This document shows, one piece after another, positions 36,052-45,756 of a stretch of 64,000 nucleotides of DNA; the stretch's first letter is position 1, and every line of letters begins with the position of its first letter. The stretch is from NCBI GenBank assembly GCA_021777225.1, contig JAJYDQ010000005.1, positions 19,430 through 83,429 of the forward strand, given 5' to 3'. Origin of the DNA: Deltaproteobacteria bacterium. Its GTDB lineage: Bacteria > Desulfobacterota > Desulfomonilia > Desulfomonilales > Desulfomonilaceae. The notes under the pieces were generated by a model. That model searched no databases. It had not been told where the DNA came from and saw only the letters and a list, made by a program, of their open reading frames with translations. The position numbers were made by a program, and so were the translations under genes.

Positions 36052-37680
36052 ATGCGTTCCAAGATTTTAGTAGCCGATGAGATTCACGAAAACGGGCTTG
36101 CAATTCTGCTGTCAACCCCAATGCTAGAAGTGGATCAAAAGGTTGGTTTGACTGCTGATGAGCTACATGCTTGTGTTCCGAATTATGACGCAATCGTGGT
36201 GGGAGAAACAACAGCAGTTCAAAAGGATCTGCTTAAGCTCGCCCCCCAGCTCAAAGTCATAGCGAAAGCCGGCGCTGATGTAGACAACATCGATGTTCAG
36301 GAAGCGACTCGCAGAGGCGTAATAGTGATGAACGCGCCGTCGAGTCACGTCGTTTCCGCAGGCGAACACACCATAGCTCTTCTTATGGCCGTCCATAGGC
36401 ATTTGCCGATAGCCGTGGAGTCTATGAAACAGGGTAAATGGGAGAAAAAGAAATTTCAGGGTCGAGAGATGGCCGGCAAAACCTTGGGAATAGTTGGGTT
36501 CGGCAAGACGGGAGCCCTTGTAGCCCGATACGCTTCAAGGGGACTCCGCATGAATATTTTAGTTTATGACGGAATTGTAACATCCGACATGATAAAACAA
36601 CATGGATTTAGACCTGTTTCATTGCCTGAACTTTATGAGAAGTCCGATGTAATCTCGTTACATGTTCCTTTAAATCCCGACACGAGAAACATGCTCAACG
36701 AGAAGATCTTCAATTCGATGAAAACAGGAGTAATTATCATAAATACCGGAAGAGCGGGCTTGATCCAAGAAAGTGCGCTATTGGCCGCCCTGGACAGTGG
36801 CAAGGTCGCAGGGGCGGCCGTGGATATTCACTCGGAACTCTATCTTCAACACGGGCGACTGTTGAATCATTCAAAAGTAATATGCACTCCGGACCTTAGT
36901 GTGGCCACCGATGAGGCCCAAGCCAATGTATCACGATCAATAGCCGAATCCCTTAGGGATTATTTCCAAAATGGGAGTTTGGGAAATGCCGTAAATGTGG
37001 CGGTTGTTGACCCGGTCCTTCGATCAAAGATTGGCCCTTATATTGAACTCGCCAGACGTCTTGGAATGTTTGTAGCGGGGTTGTCATCTGGAAACGCCGT
37101 CAAGATTGAGATAGGATATCGAGGGGAATTAGTGGGCTGGGATCTAAGGCCTATGACGACAGCGGTGTTGATGGGATTTCTAAATGTCTTTAAAGGATCG
37201 GACGTTAACCTGGTGAACGCCAACTTTGTCGCCGAAGAGGCTGGAATACAAGTCCTCGAAACAATCCTCAAAGAATCTGTCGATGGTCGACCATCCATTA
37301 CCTTGCAGGTTTTTTCGAAGCAAGGAAGCCTTGTTAAGATAGAAGGTGCGCTGATTCGGAGATTTGGGGATGAGCCTCGAATCATAGGTATAAATGAATT
37401 CGTCACTGAAGCGGTTCCTGCAGGGCCGATGCTGATTGTCAAGAATGAGGACATTCCAGGAATGATTGCAGGGATTTCCGGCATTTTGGCCCAGAGGAAC
37501 GTAAACATTGCGCAAATGAACCTGTCCCGAAATTGCGCAGGCGGTACGGCGATATCAATAACAAATCTTGATTCTCCAGCGGATGACATTACATTGGAAC
37601 AGATTAGAAGCATTAATGGTATACTGAATGTTCATCAAATAATTATCGACGGTTTACCCGAATTAAAAATATGCAGTTGA
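36052..37680 (+). CDS. SerA-like (D-3-phosphoglycerate dehydrogenase family) protein with altered catalytic residues
   Basis: 542 residues with the long-form SerA layout: substrate/NAD-binding domain with IVGFGKTG, an intervening domain (~320-450) and a C-terminal ACT domain (~465-542). The active site is unusual. Arg234 (NTGRAG) is kept, but the catalytic Glu position of the usual DVFEEEP motif is Leu263 (DIHSELY), with Glu one residue earlier, and the catalytic His of TPHLGAST is Asp281 (TPDLSVAT). AKAG replaces the usual GRAG. It follows serC by six bases. Dehydrogenase activity is therefore doubtful; it could be regulatory or use other chemistry. Family call firm. Confidence 0.85.
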   Translation: MRSKILVADEIHENGLAILLSTPMLEVDQKVGLTADELHACVPNYDAIVVGETTAVQKDLLKLAPQLKVIAKAGADVDNIDVQEATRRGVIVMNAPSSHVVSAGEHTIALLMAVHRHLPIAVESMKQGKWEKKKFQGREMAGKTLGIVGFGKTGALVARYASRGLRMNILVYDGIVTSDMIKQHGFRPVSLPELYEKSDVISLHVPLNPDTRNMLNEKIFNSMKTGVIIINTGRAGLIQESALLAALDSGKVAGAAVDIHSELYLQHGRLLNHSKVICTPDLSVATDEAQANVSRSIAESLRDYFQNGSLGNAVNVAVVDPVLRSKIGPYIELARRLGMFVAGLSSGNAVKIEIGYRGELVGWDLRPMTTAVLMGFLNVFKGSDVNLVNANFVAEEAGIQVLETILKESVDGRPSITLQVFSKQGSLVKIEGALIRRFGDEPRIIGINEFVTEAVPAGPMLIVKNEDIPGMIAGISGILAQRNVNIAQMNLSRNCAGGTAISITNLDSPADDITLEQIRSINGILNVHQIIIDGLPELKICS

Positions 37681-37741
37681 TTACGGGAAACGCGGACAAA
37701 TTTTCAACCGTGGTCAGACTCATCAAGAAAGGCGATAACTT

Positions 37742-39031
37742 TTGAGCACTCTCGTAGTTGTAGGCGCCCAATGGGGTGATGAAGGCAAAGGCAAGATTGT
37801 AGACCTGTTAACCAGTAGAGCGGACGTAGTAGTCCGTTTCCAGGGGGGTAATAACGCGGGCCATACGCTAAAAGTCGGGGGTGAGCAGGTAATTGTCCAT
37901 TTGATTCCATCCGGGATCCTTTACCCGAATATTACGAATATCGTCGCTAATGGTCTGGTCGTAGACCCCTCCGTGCTCCTTCAGGAAAAGGTCGAACTTC
38001 GAGAGAAGGGACATTTTCAGAAGGATAGCCAACTGCTCCTTTCTGATCGCTCTCAGGTTATTATGCCTTACCACAAGATTATAGACATGGGTCGTGAAGA
38101 ATTTCTGGGAAAGGCTAAAATTGGAACTACTGGTCGAGGTATTGGACCAGCTTATGAAGACAAAGCTTCGCGCGTGGGAATAAGAATTGGAGATCTTATT
38201 AGACCGGCGACCTTCAGAGAACGAGTATACGCTGCTTTAGATGAAAAGAATTTTCTCATTGAAAGACGGTTTCGGAGACCAAAACTCAATCCGGAAGAGA
38301 TTGTACAGGAATATCTTGCGTACGGGGAAAAGCTGGAGCGACATATTGCCGACACGTCTATCGCTCTTCAAAATTTTATCGCCGGAGGTAGACACGTTTT
38401 ATTCGAAGGAGCGCAAGGGACCCTACTCGATATAGATCATGGCACCTACCCGTTCGTAACCTCATCAAACGTGGTGAGTGGAAACGCCTGCTCCGGCTCG
38501 GGAATCGGTCCCAACTTGATCGAAAAATGTTGGGGGGTTGTGAAAGCCTATACCACCAGAGTTGGTCAAGGGGCGTTTCCGACTGAGTTGACGGATAGAC
38601 TGGGAGAAAATCTTCGTGAAAAGGGCGGCGAGTACGGCGCTACAACGGGGAGACCACGGCGCTGTGGATGGCTGGACATGGTCATTGTGAACCATAGCGT
38701 TCGACTCAATGGTTTGACTGGTATAGCCCTAACCAAGATGGACGTCTTGACGGGGATATCACCGATTAAGATAGCCACAGGATACGAACTGGACGGCAAA
38801 GATCTTGACCATGTTCCATCGGACATAAATGATTTTGGTCGAGTTAAACCTTGTTATAGGGAAGTGAAGGGCTGGGATGAGCCATTGTCTGATTGCAGGT
38901 CCTTTGATGACTTACCGAAAAATGCTCGCGATTACGTTGAAATGATTGAACATTTATCAGGTGTTCCAGTCACTTTGGTTTCCATTGGACCAGCTCGCGA
39001 GCAGAGCATACTAAGAAAAACACCGTTTTAA
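37742..39031 (+). CDS. purA: Adenylosuccinate synthetase
   Basis: A 429-residue GTP-dependent enzyme joining IMP and aspartate to adenylosuccinate, the first step to AMP. Seen: WGDEGKGKIVDLL with the catalytic Asp, GGNNAGHT with the catalytic His, TTGRGIGPAYEDK, FEGAQGTLLDIDHGTYPFVT and the C-terminal base-binding region. TTG start at 37742 with AAAGG about ten bases upstream. Length is normal. It follows the serine genes by 61 bases and may share their transcript. Confidence 0.96.
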   Translation: MSTLVVVGAQWGDEGKGKIVDLLTSRADVVVRFQGGNNAGHTLKVGGEQVIVHLIPSGILYPNITNIVANGLVVDPSVLLQEKVELREKGHFQKDSQLLLSDRSQVIMPYHKIIDMGREEFLGKAKIGTTGRGIGPAYEDKASRVGIRIGDLIRPATFRERVYAALDEKNFLIERRFRRPKLNPEEIVQEYLAYGEKLERHIADTSIALQNFIAGGRHVLFEGAQGTLLDIDHGTYPFVTSSNVVSGNACSGSGIGPNLIEKCWGVVKAYTTRVGQGAFPTELTDRLGENLREKGGEYGATTGRPRRCGWLDMVIVNHSVRLNGLTGIALTKMDVLTGISPIKIATGYELDGKDLDHVPSDINDFGRVKPCYREVKGWDEPLSDCRSFDDLPKNARDYVEMIEHLSGVPVTLVSIGPAREQSILRKTPF

Positions 39032-39151
39032 TCGTTGGAGACCATTATTTAAACGACGTTCTCTTTCAAAAGACAGTAGACCCTGAGAATGAGGTTTAAA
39101 GACTTCTCGCTCAATTGGAAGAGTCCCGATTGAAATAGATATGCACTAACG

Positions 39152-40390
39152 CTAATAATGGGACTCAAAACTTAACGGATTGTCTGTGTGCAAAAACTGA
39201 ACCTTGATTTTGTCGCCAGCTTTAAAAGGCGCCTTTTCAGTCGGCAGAATCATGAGGCCATCGGCCATGACCATCGAACGCAAAGACCCCGAGCTTTGAG
39301 TTCCGGTTGAGACTGCAAACCTGATCCCATCTTTTTCGAATAATTTGCATCTCACAAGATGAAGTCTGCCTGGGGACACCTTGACATCCTGGGCCAACTC
39401 CGCATCCAGTAACGGCCTAAAAAGATTTTTCCGTCCCATCATTTTGAGCAGGGCCGGTCGCACAAATTGTTCAAACGAAATCATTGCGGACGTGGGATTA
39501 CCAGGCAATCCAAAGACCGGTTTGGTTCCAATTGTTCCAAAAACTAGAGGTTTTCCGGGCTTCATCGCTACTTTCCAGAATTTCACCTTCATGCCGACTT
39601 CTGTTAGAGTATCCTTGACGAGATCATATTTTCCTACGGATACGCCACCGGAAGTTAGAATCACGTCGGCCCTCAGGCCATCTCTCAATCTTGCCCGGAG
39701 ATCTTCAATGTTATCTGAAGCTATCCCCAAAGAGAGCGGAATGGCCCCACAATCGAGTACTTGAGCAGCAAGACTATAAGTATTTGAACAAACAACCTTG
39801 CCACTGGTGAATGGTTCATCCAGATCAACAAGTTCATCGCCTGTGGAAAGAATGGCTACAACTGGTCGCTGATAAACATAGACGTATGCGTGACCCAAGG
39901 TGGATAGCATGCCGACTTCAGGCGGTCTTATTAAATCGCCGCACTTAAAAACAGTCTCGCCGGCGCGGACATATTCCCCGCCAAATCTTATGTGCGCATT
40001 GAATCCAGGATCAGTAAGGCAAACCATAAAATCGCCTTCACGCTCGGTATCTTCAACCATAATTACAGTGTCGGCGCCATTTGGGATAAGACCGCCAGTC
40101 ATTATCCTGACCGCCTGCCCGGATTCTAATGTACCTGTAAAGGGTTTTCCCGCAGGTGATTCTCCAACTACCTTTAAACGAACGGGCTTTGATGAATTCG
40201 CGCCTGCAATGTCCTTGTGCTGTACGCAATAACCATCCATGGCCGAGTTGTCGGCTGCCGGAACATCACGAACAGCCTCGACATCCTGAGCCAAAACCCT
40301 GCCCAGCGCTTCCAGGATAAATAGTCTCTCTCGTCCTAAAACAGGAATTTCTTCCAGAACTTTTTGTTGAGCTTCTCCAATAGGTAACAT
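39152..40390 (-). CDS. moeA: Molybdopterin molybdenumtransferase MoeA
   Basis: A 412-residue enzyme inserting molybdate (or tungstate) into adenylylated molybdopterin. Seen: VPAADNSAMDGY near residue 45, RIMTGGLIPNGADTVIM, the MoCF-domain motif ILTSGGVSVGKYDLVK, KPGKPLVFG, and FGLPGNPTSAMISFE, with the C-terminal beta-barrel domain after ~330. Length matches the family. Needed for any Mo/W enzymes; none is in the window. Convergent with purA. Confidence 0.94.
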   Translation of the reverse strand: MLPIGEAQQKVLEEIPVLGRERLFILEALGRVLAQDVEAVRDVPAADNSAMDGYCVQHKDIAGANSSKPVRLKVVGESPAGKPFTGTLESGQAVRIMTGGLIPNGADTVIMVEDTEREGDFMVCLTDPGFNAHIRFGGEYVRAGETVFKCGDLIRPPEVGMLSTLGHAYVYVYQRPVVAILSTGDELVDLDEPFTSGKVVCSNTYSLAAQVLDCGAIPLSLGIASDNIEDLRARLRDGLRADVILTSGGVSVGKYDLVKDTLTEVGMKVKFWKVAMKPGKPLVFGTIGTKPVFGLPGNPTSAMISFEQFVRPALLKMMGRKNLFRPLLDAELAQDVKVSPGRLHLVRCKLFEKDGIRFAVSTGTQSSGSLRSMVMADGLMILPTEKAPFKAGDKIKVQFLHTDNPLSFESHY

Positions 40391-40464
40391 ATCAGACGCG
40401 TCCCCGTTTATAAAAATAGAGCTATACGTTCAACCTACGCTTTTAGCCCCAGTTTGAAGTTAGA

Positions 40465-41421
40465 TTAACAATTTAAGCAATTCGGCGGTTTTTGTCCCAT
40501 AAGCCCTGCGTTTAGGTTTTTAACCGCAAGCTTACCCATAGCGATTCTGGTTTCAATTGTGGCGCTTCCTATATGCGGAGTGAGGACGGTGTTGTTGAGT
40601 TCCGCCAAGCCCTCAGCTAGCTTGGGCTCTTTTTCGTAAACATCCAGGCCGGCCCCAGCGATTTTCTTTGCTTTAAGAGCGTCCACTAGGGCGTTCTCAT
40701 TGATTACAGGGCCCCTTGAGACATTTATTAGGAATGCCGATGGTTTCATCAGGTCCAGTTCATTTGCTCCTATGAGACCTCTGGATTGGTCATTCAATAA
40801 TACGTGTATAGAGACAAAATCAGATTCCTTTAATAAAGTTTCCAGATCAACGTATTTTGCGCCGAGTTGCAATTCTTCATTCTCAGGGATACGCTTACGG
40901 TTGTGATATAGGATCGGCATCCGAAATCCTTTCGCTCTGCGGACGACTTCTTTACCAATTTGACCAAGGCCGATTATCCCTAGGGTCTTTCCTGTCACTT
41001 CAGATCCCAGAAAACTAAACGGCGCCCAAGGTCCCCACTTTCCTGAGCGGGTTCGGCCATCCCCTTCAACAACCCGACGCGCAACCGCCAATATAAGTGA
41101 AAAAGCCAGGTCAGCCGTCGCGTCCGTAAGGACTCCAGGTGTGTTGGAAACCCTTATCCCTCTTGCTGTGGCCGCCGGCACATCGATGTTGTCGTAGCCC
41201 ACTCCAAAATTTGCTATCATTTTCAGGCCCGGGGCGCAATCCATCAGCTCAGCGTCGATTCGGTCCGAAATTGTGCAAAGTAATCCTTCTTTGTCCTGGA
41301 TCTTGTCCAGGATATCGGCACGGGACATGGGAAAGTCGTTGGGATTCACAACTAGGTCATGCGCCGGTCTTAATGGGGCCAGAATTTCCTCGCTCAATCT
41401 TGCAGTCACAAGCGCTTTCAT
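40465..41421 (-). CDS. D-2-hydroxyacid dehydrogenase (glyoxylate/hydroxypyruvate reductase type)
   Basis: About 318 residues, NAD(P)-dependent. All catalytic residues are present: Arg in VSRGPVINE, Glu in DVYEKEP and His in TPHIGSAT; the dinucleotide motif is GLGQIG. Reaction class is reduction of 2-oxoacids such as glyoxylate or hydroxypyruvate; 3-phosphoglycerate cannot be excluded, and it is notable that the nearby SerA-like protein lacks these residues. The ATG at 41421 has AGGA eight bases upstream; an ATG five codons earlier lacks one. It lies upstream of moeA on the same strand. Confidence 0.9.
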   Translation of the reverse strand: MKALVTARLSEEILAPLRPAHDLVVNPNDFPMSRADILDKIQDKEGLLCTISDRIDAELMDCAPGLKMIANFGVGYDNIDVPAATARGIRVSNTPGVLTDATADLAFSLILAVARRVVEGDGRTRSGKWGPWAPFSFLGSEVTGKTLGIIGLGQIGKEVVRRAKGFRMPILYHNRKRIPENEELQLGAKYVDLETLLKESDFVSIHVLLNDQSRGLIGANELDLMKPSAFLINVSRGPVINENALVDALKAKKIAGAGLDVYEKEPKLAEGLAELNNTVLTPHIGSATIETRIAMGKLAVKNLNAGLMGQKPPNCLNC

Positions 41422-41495
41422 AGTCAGTTTCCTCATCTACAAAAAACAATGATCAAGAGCATAGAGAATGCGATTTAGACACATGATATTACAGT

Positions 41496-41868
41496 TTATC
41501 GGAAATTTGCGAAACATGGCAAGTCCGAAGGCCCGACCAGCCTGTCGTAGAAAGTTGAAACTCGATTGAGCTTGTCCAGGGTTGCCTTATTGTCGGGCTT
41601 TGCCAATGTTGTGAGGATTTCCACCGCCGCCTCAAAAGGGAAAAGTATGCGATCTTTAAAAGCTTCAAATCTGGTTGTCGCCTCTTTCGAAACAGTATGG
41701 TCGATCTTTATGTGAGGGTTTAGAAATTTGCAAGCATTTCTATGAAAAGCAATGACGGGCCTTTTAATCCCACTTATTGATTTCGTCCAGCAGTTGGCTC
41801 AGTTTTGGGTAAATGTTTGTTTGTTCATATCTCGACACGCTACATATCCAGTGGTTGACGGACTTCAT
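41496..41868 (-). pseudogene. Frameshifted small gene of unknown family
   Basis: Two coding-like segments in different minus-strand frames abut. The first, from an ATG at 41868, encodes 34 residues (MKSVNHWICSVSRYEQTNIY and on) and stops at 41764-41766. The second, open across that point without any start codon, encodes ~85 residues (beginning around PVIAFHRNACKFLNPHIKID) to a TAA at 41496-41498. Codon use in the second part looks coding. A single-base slip would join them into ~120 residues. No family recognised. Confidence 0.4.
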
Positions 41869-41912
41869 CCAATCAATACATTAGTTCGAAAGGACCGTCA
41901 AAACATGACACG

Positions 41913-42383
41913 TTGAAAACGCGTTTCAATTTGCAAATGACTGAAACGCGGAAACAAACTCTTGGTTATCGCGGATATCTCAGACCTATTTTTAAGGCTG
42001 GTCTCAGATACCACCCCACTAGGCTGAAAGTTTGGGTAGATGACCAGGAACCCGTCACGGGTGAGATGGTAATGGTCCTTAAAACTCGCTATTATGGGGG
42101 TCTTTTAATATTTGATGAAGAAGCCCGCCCGAACTCCGGCTTTTTTCTTGTCCGTGTCTTTCCACATGGAACACTGAAGTCTGTTTTAAAATACGGAGTA
42201 GCGGGTTTGACTCGACGAATTTGTCGATTTCACGAGGTGATTCGTTTGAAGGGATTGAGTGTGAGGATAGTGTCTCAGTCCAAAATGCCGTTACAGGTTG
42301 ACGGCGATCACTGCTGTTGGACACCGGCGGAAATAAAGATGCATCCATGTTTGGTTCCAATAGTAGTTCCTTCGATGGCTTGA
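41913..42383 (+). pseudogene. C-terminal half of a diacylglycerol-kinase-family (DagK/YegS) protein
   Basis: About 156 codons matching only the C-terminal half of lipid/sphingosine kinases: GYLRPIFKAGLRYHPTRLKV, then the core strand region VLKTRYYGGLLIF, PNSGFFLVRVFPHG, and the closing PLQVDGDH motif. The N-terminal nucleotide-binding half with GGTGNDF is absent and cannot be found upstream, where a broken minus-strand gene lies instead. It starts at TTG without a ribosome site. Probably a truncated remnant; a standalone C-terminal domain protein is less likely. Confidence 0.6.
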
Positions 42384-42416
42384 CCTACCCGTCAGTTGGT
42401 CACAAATTGTTTGAAT

Positions 42417-43499
42417 TCATATGCTTGCGTTTAAAAGCATTATGCCTGCGGCAAGGCCAAACAATGTGTTGGCGGCCCAAGCGGCCACGACAGGAGGAAT
42501 ATAGCCCCCATGCCCCAATGCAATGAACATGGTATGGAGGATCCAATAACTGAATGCGATCACAAGTGACCCTGCCAGTCCTATAGCGACTCCGCCGCCC
42601 CTGGGTCCAATGCGCACTGAGAATGGGACACTTAAAGCCGCCATTATTAGACACACAAGCGGAAACGCTATTTTGTCATGCCAATCAACCAGATAGCGGG
42701 TTGGTGTTCGTCCTTCCGCGTTTAATTGGTCTATAAGTTCTCCCAGTTGGGTGAGATTCATTTCCTTTGTGGGTGTTTCCCCCTTTTGGAAATCCCCCGG
42801 GGTTTTGTTTAATGGCCCTCTCATGGAAGGAATCACGTCTACAACGAACTTGCCATCTGGCTTCTTGATCGTGCGATTGACCCCATAGAAAGTCCATTGA
42901 TCCTTCCACCATCTTGCCTTATCCGCAAAAAGCTTTTCAACGAAATTGAAATCGGGGTCCCAGCGCACGATCGAAATTTTTTCCAAAGTATTGCTTGGCT
43001 TGTCAAATTTTCTGATGTGAGTGATCGAATCTGGCCCCTTGAGCCATATCTGGTCGAAATGTACAAAAGTAGTTTGTTTTTTACCGGCTATCTCAACATT
43101 TTGAATGTATTCACTATGACGGTTTGACCACGGAATAATGGTCTCATTGGCAAAAAACATTACAACGGACCCTATTAAGCCAACCAGGATCAATGGCCGG
43201 GCTATGCTGATAGCGTCAATGCCCCCAGCCTGCATGGCTATCAATTCCGAATGCTTGGCCATTGTCAGAAGCGAAAGCATTCCCGCCAACAAAATGGCCA
43301 TTGGAAGAGTGAAAAAAAGATAACCCGGTATTTTGACAAGAAAATATTTCAGCATCAACATACCCGGAGGATTATATTGAAAATAATATTTTATCTTGTC
43401 TGTGATTTCTATCAGCAGGAAAACGAAAACAAAGACAGTGAGGCAGATGACGAATATTTTGAAAAACTCTCGTATAATGTATCTGTCAAGAATCTTCAA
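42417..43499 (-). CDS. lptG: LptG/LptF-family LPS export permease
   Basis: A 360-residue inner-membrane protein of the YjgP/YjgQ family: three helices in the first ~110 residues (FVICLTVFVFVFLLIEITDK and on), a periplasmic beta-jellyroll (~115-265, WLKGPDSITHIRKF) and three C-terminal helices. With LptB2 it extracts lipopolysaccharide from the inner membrane. The KIKYYFQYNPPG segment suits LptG. The partner LptF and the ATPase are not in the window. It is downstream of the epimerase and glycosyltransferase genes by 25 bases, so it belongs to an envelope operon. Confidence 0.88.
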   Translation of the reverse strand: MKILDRYIIREFFKIFVICLTVFVFVFLLIEITDKIKYYFQYNPPGMLMLKYFLVKIPGYLFFTLPMAILLAGMLSLLTMAKHSELIAMQAGGIDAISIARPLILVGLIGSVVMFFANETIIPWSNRHSEYIQNVEIAGKKQTTFVHFDQIWLKGPDSITHIRKFDKPSNTLEKISIVRWDPDFNFVEKLFADKARWWKDQWTFYGVNRTIKKPDGKFVVDVIPSMRGPLNKTPGDFQKGETPTKEMNLTQLGELIDQLNAEGRTPTRYLVDWHDKIAFPLVCLIMAALSVPFSVRIGPRGGGVAIGLAGSLVIAFSYWILHTMFIALGHGGYIPPVVAAWAANTLFGLAAGIMLLNASI

Positions 43500-43524
43500 A
43501 GCGGTTTTGGCCCATATAGTTTCA

Positions 43525-44496
43525 TTAACCAGTTGATCCTACGAGGCGTGATTGGAGCAACCAGTCGTTTTTCAATAGATACCTGGCTGTGCGTCGGATA
43601 CCTTCTTCTATAGACACTTGGGGCTCGAAACCCGCTGATCTAATTTTGGTAATATCAAGATGAACAAATGGACTGTCTCCAATCCATCCTCTTGAGCCGC
43701 CAGTATAACGAAACTCGACGTCTTTGAGTCCCATTTCTTCGACTACTATTGACGCCAACCGTGTGACATTCATGAAATCTTCATGGCCCAGGTTTAATAC
43801 AACCTTGGGCTCGTGAATTTTCTCCAGGGCAAGAAAAATACCCCTAATCCCATCCTGGACATGAAGATATGATTTCCTCTGGGCGCCGTCACCAAGGATC
43901 TCAAGTTCCTTAGGGTTGGACTTGAGCTTCCTTATAAAGTCATATACCACGCCGTGGGAGTATCTTTCTCCTATCCAGGAAACAAACCGGAACATGTAGC
44001 TACGGGTTCCAAAATATTCGCTATAAGCCTGGATCATGGCTTCAGCGGCCAACTTGGAAGCCCCATAAAGTGACGTTTGCAGTGGAGCGTAAGTCTCCGG
44101 GGTAGGAAAAACGTCCGGTTCACCATACACCGTAGCGGAACTGGTAAAGACGAGTTCCGGAATTTCGTTCATTCTAACGGCCTCAAGTACATTATGAGTA
44201 CCGATTATGTTTTGTTGGAGATCGACACGAGTTTTGGCTTTACCGCCTCGGACATCCGCATTTGCAGCGAGATGGAATACCAATTCTACATCCTTCATTG
44301 AGTGGACGAGCTTCGGGTAATCGAGAATATCACCAATTACCAACTGCAGTCGATCATGGGCCGATCCGGACTCTAAATGACGTTCAAATCCAGTGGAAAG
44401 GTTATCGTAAACCACGACATCGTAATCTCTGCGAATAAGTTCATCAACGATATGACTGCCTATAAAACCTGCTCCACCAGTGACAAGGGCCTTCAT
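43525..44496 (-). CDS. NAD-dependent sugar-nucleotide epimerase/dehydratase
   Basis: A 323-residue extended short-chain dehydrogenase. Seen: GGAGFIGSHIVDEL for NAD binding, the catalytic TSSATVYGE and the YGASKLAAE Tyr-x-x-x-Lys pair. It resembles UDP-glucose 4-epimerase-like enzymes; the exact sugar is not determinable. Its ATG overlaps the glycosyltransferase stop as ATGA, so the two are translationally coupled and probably act on the same glycan. Confidence 0.9.
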   Translation of the reverse strand: MKALVTGGAGFIGSHIVDELIRRDYDVVVYDNLSTGFERHLESGSAHDRLQLVIGDILDYPKLVHSMKDVELVFHLAANADVRGGKAKTRVDLQQNIIGTHNVLEAVRMNEIPELVFTSSATVYGEPDVFPTPETYAPLQTSLYGASKLAAEAMIQAYSEYFGTRSYMFRFVSWIGERYSHGVVYDFIRKLKSNPKELEILGDGAQRKSYLHVQDGIRGIFLALEKIHEPKVVLNLGHEDFMNVTRLASIVVEEMGLKDVEFRYTGGSRGWIGDSPFVHLDITKIRSAGFEPQVSIEEGIRRTARYLLKNDWLLQSRLVGSTG

Positions 44497-45647
44497 GTCA
44501 AACCTTTCTTATTTGAAAAAGCCTGAGCATTAACTTCAGCCGTAGACAACTTTCGGGAAAGTTTCGCGGATTCCACGAGTGCGTCCACTATATAAAGGGG
44601 CCGGTCTCTTGAATCCTCATAGCAGCGCAATACGTATTCACCTACTAAACCAAGGCAACTGATGGAGACGCCGAAAAATGTCCAACCGAAAGGAAATAAA
44701 CCGAAAAGAAGCCAATTGTAACCGAAACCTCTTGCGAAACCATATATGGCCCATAGGGTGGTCGCCACGATTCCTACAGAAAAAATCCCCGCCCCTAAAG
44801 CCATAACCATTCTAATGGGGGCTTTGGAAAAAGGAATTATTCCATCCAACGCTATGCCGACGGCTCCGAAAACCGATATCTGAGTTTTTCCGGTTAACCT
44901 GGGCTCTCGTTCAAATGGTATGATGGTGGTTTTGAAACCAGCGAGAGCGGTGAGGCCTCTCAAGAATCCGTGCCTCTCATTTATCCTGCAGAGTTCGTCT
45001 ACCACCCGTTTATCTAACAGGCGGAAGTCCCCGGTGTTTCTTGGAACCCTAACTTCCGAAAATTTGTCCAGAACCCAATAGAACAACTCTGCGGCCTTCA
45101 GATAAAAAAAGTTTTCCCCCCGTCGCGTGGTTCGCTGAGCTATGACAACAAAGGAACCTTCGCGCCATTTTTCAATCATAGTCCCGATTAGCTCAGGAGG
45201 GTCCTGCAAGTCTGAGTCAATAACTATTGTGGCGTCCCCGAGGCAGTGCCGGAGCCCGGCCATCAGCGAAATAGGTTTTCCAAAGCGCCGCGAGAATTTT
45301 ATCAAACGTATAGGAAAATTTGCCTGAATCATTTCCAGGATTCTTTCTTCCGTTTGGTCGGCGCAGGGATCCAAAGCTAACACCAGCTCCCAGTCGAGCC
45401 TCAGTTTGTCAAAAACCTCACTAAGTCTTTCAACAAGAGGGACAACGTTCCTTTCTTCATTATAGATAGGCGCTACAACGCTTATCAAGGGATTGTCTTT
45501 CTGACTTGACGACAACAGAGCTTTTCTCCAAAAAAAATTGTGAAAACCGGAAAGGTAGAACAGACCCCTAACAGAATCTGACCCCACGTTCAAGAAAAAT
45601 GAATCCAAAAGGTTGACAAGGACTTCATTAACTTCCCTTTTGTCCAA
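44493..45647 (-). CDS. Family 2 glycosyltransferase (polyprenyl-phosphate sugar type)
   Basis: 384 residues. The GT-A domain (~55-290) shows ISVVAPIYNEERNVVPLVE, the DxD-type DSDLQDPPEL and the RNTGDFRLLDKRVVDEL segment of the GtrB/DPM1-like group, which load a sugar onto polyprenyl phosphate. Two membrane helices follow (~300-360). The N-terminal ~50 residues are unusual for the family, and the TTG start at 45647 has no ribosome site, so the true start may lie further in. Coupled to the epimerase gene. Confidence 0.85.
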   Translation of the reverse strand: MDKREVNEVLVNLLDSFFLNVGSDSVRGLFYLSGFHNFFWRKALLSSSQKDNPLISVVAPIYNEERNVVPLVERLSEVFDKLRLDWELVLALDPCADQTEERILEMIQANFPIRLIKFSRRFGKPISLMAGLRHCLGDATIVIDSDLQDPPELIGTMIEKWREGSFVVIAQRTTRRGENFFYLKAAELFYWVLDKFSEVRVPRNTGDFRLLDKRVVDELCRINERHGFLRGLTALAGFKTTIIPFEREPRLTGKTQISVFGAVGIALDGIIPFSKAPIRMVMALGAGIFSVGIVATTLWAIYGFARGFGYNWLLFGLFPFGWTFFGVSISCLGLVGEYVLRCYEDSRDRPLYIVDALVESAKLSRKLSTAEVNAQAFSNKKGLT

Positions 45648-45756
45648 CGTCGAAGTATAATAAAAGTGTTAGTTGACAGTGTCCATTCCGCTAGGATTTG
45701 ATTTCAGATCTTGTGACCCCATCGGCGTGGCAAAATATTATTGTGAAAGAGGAGTC

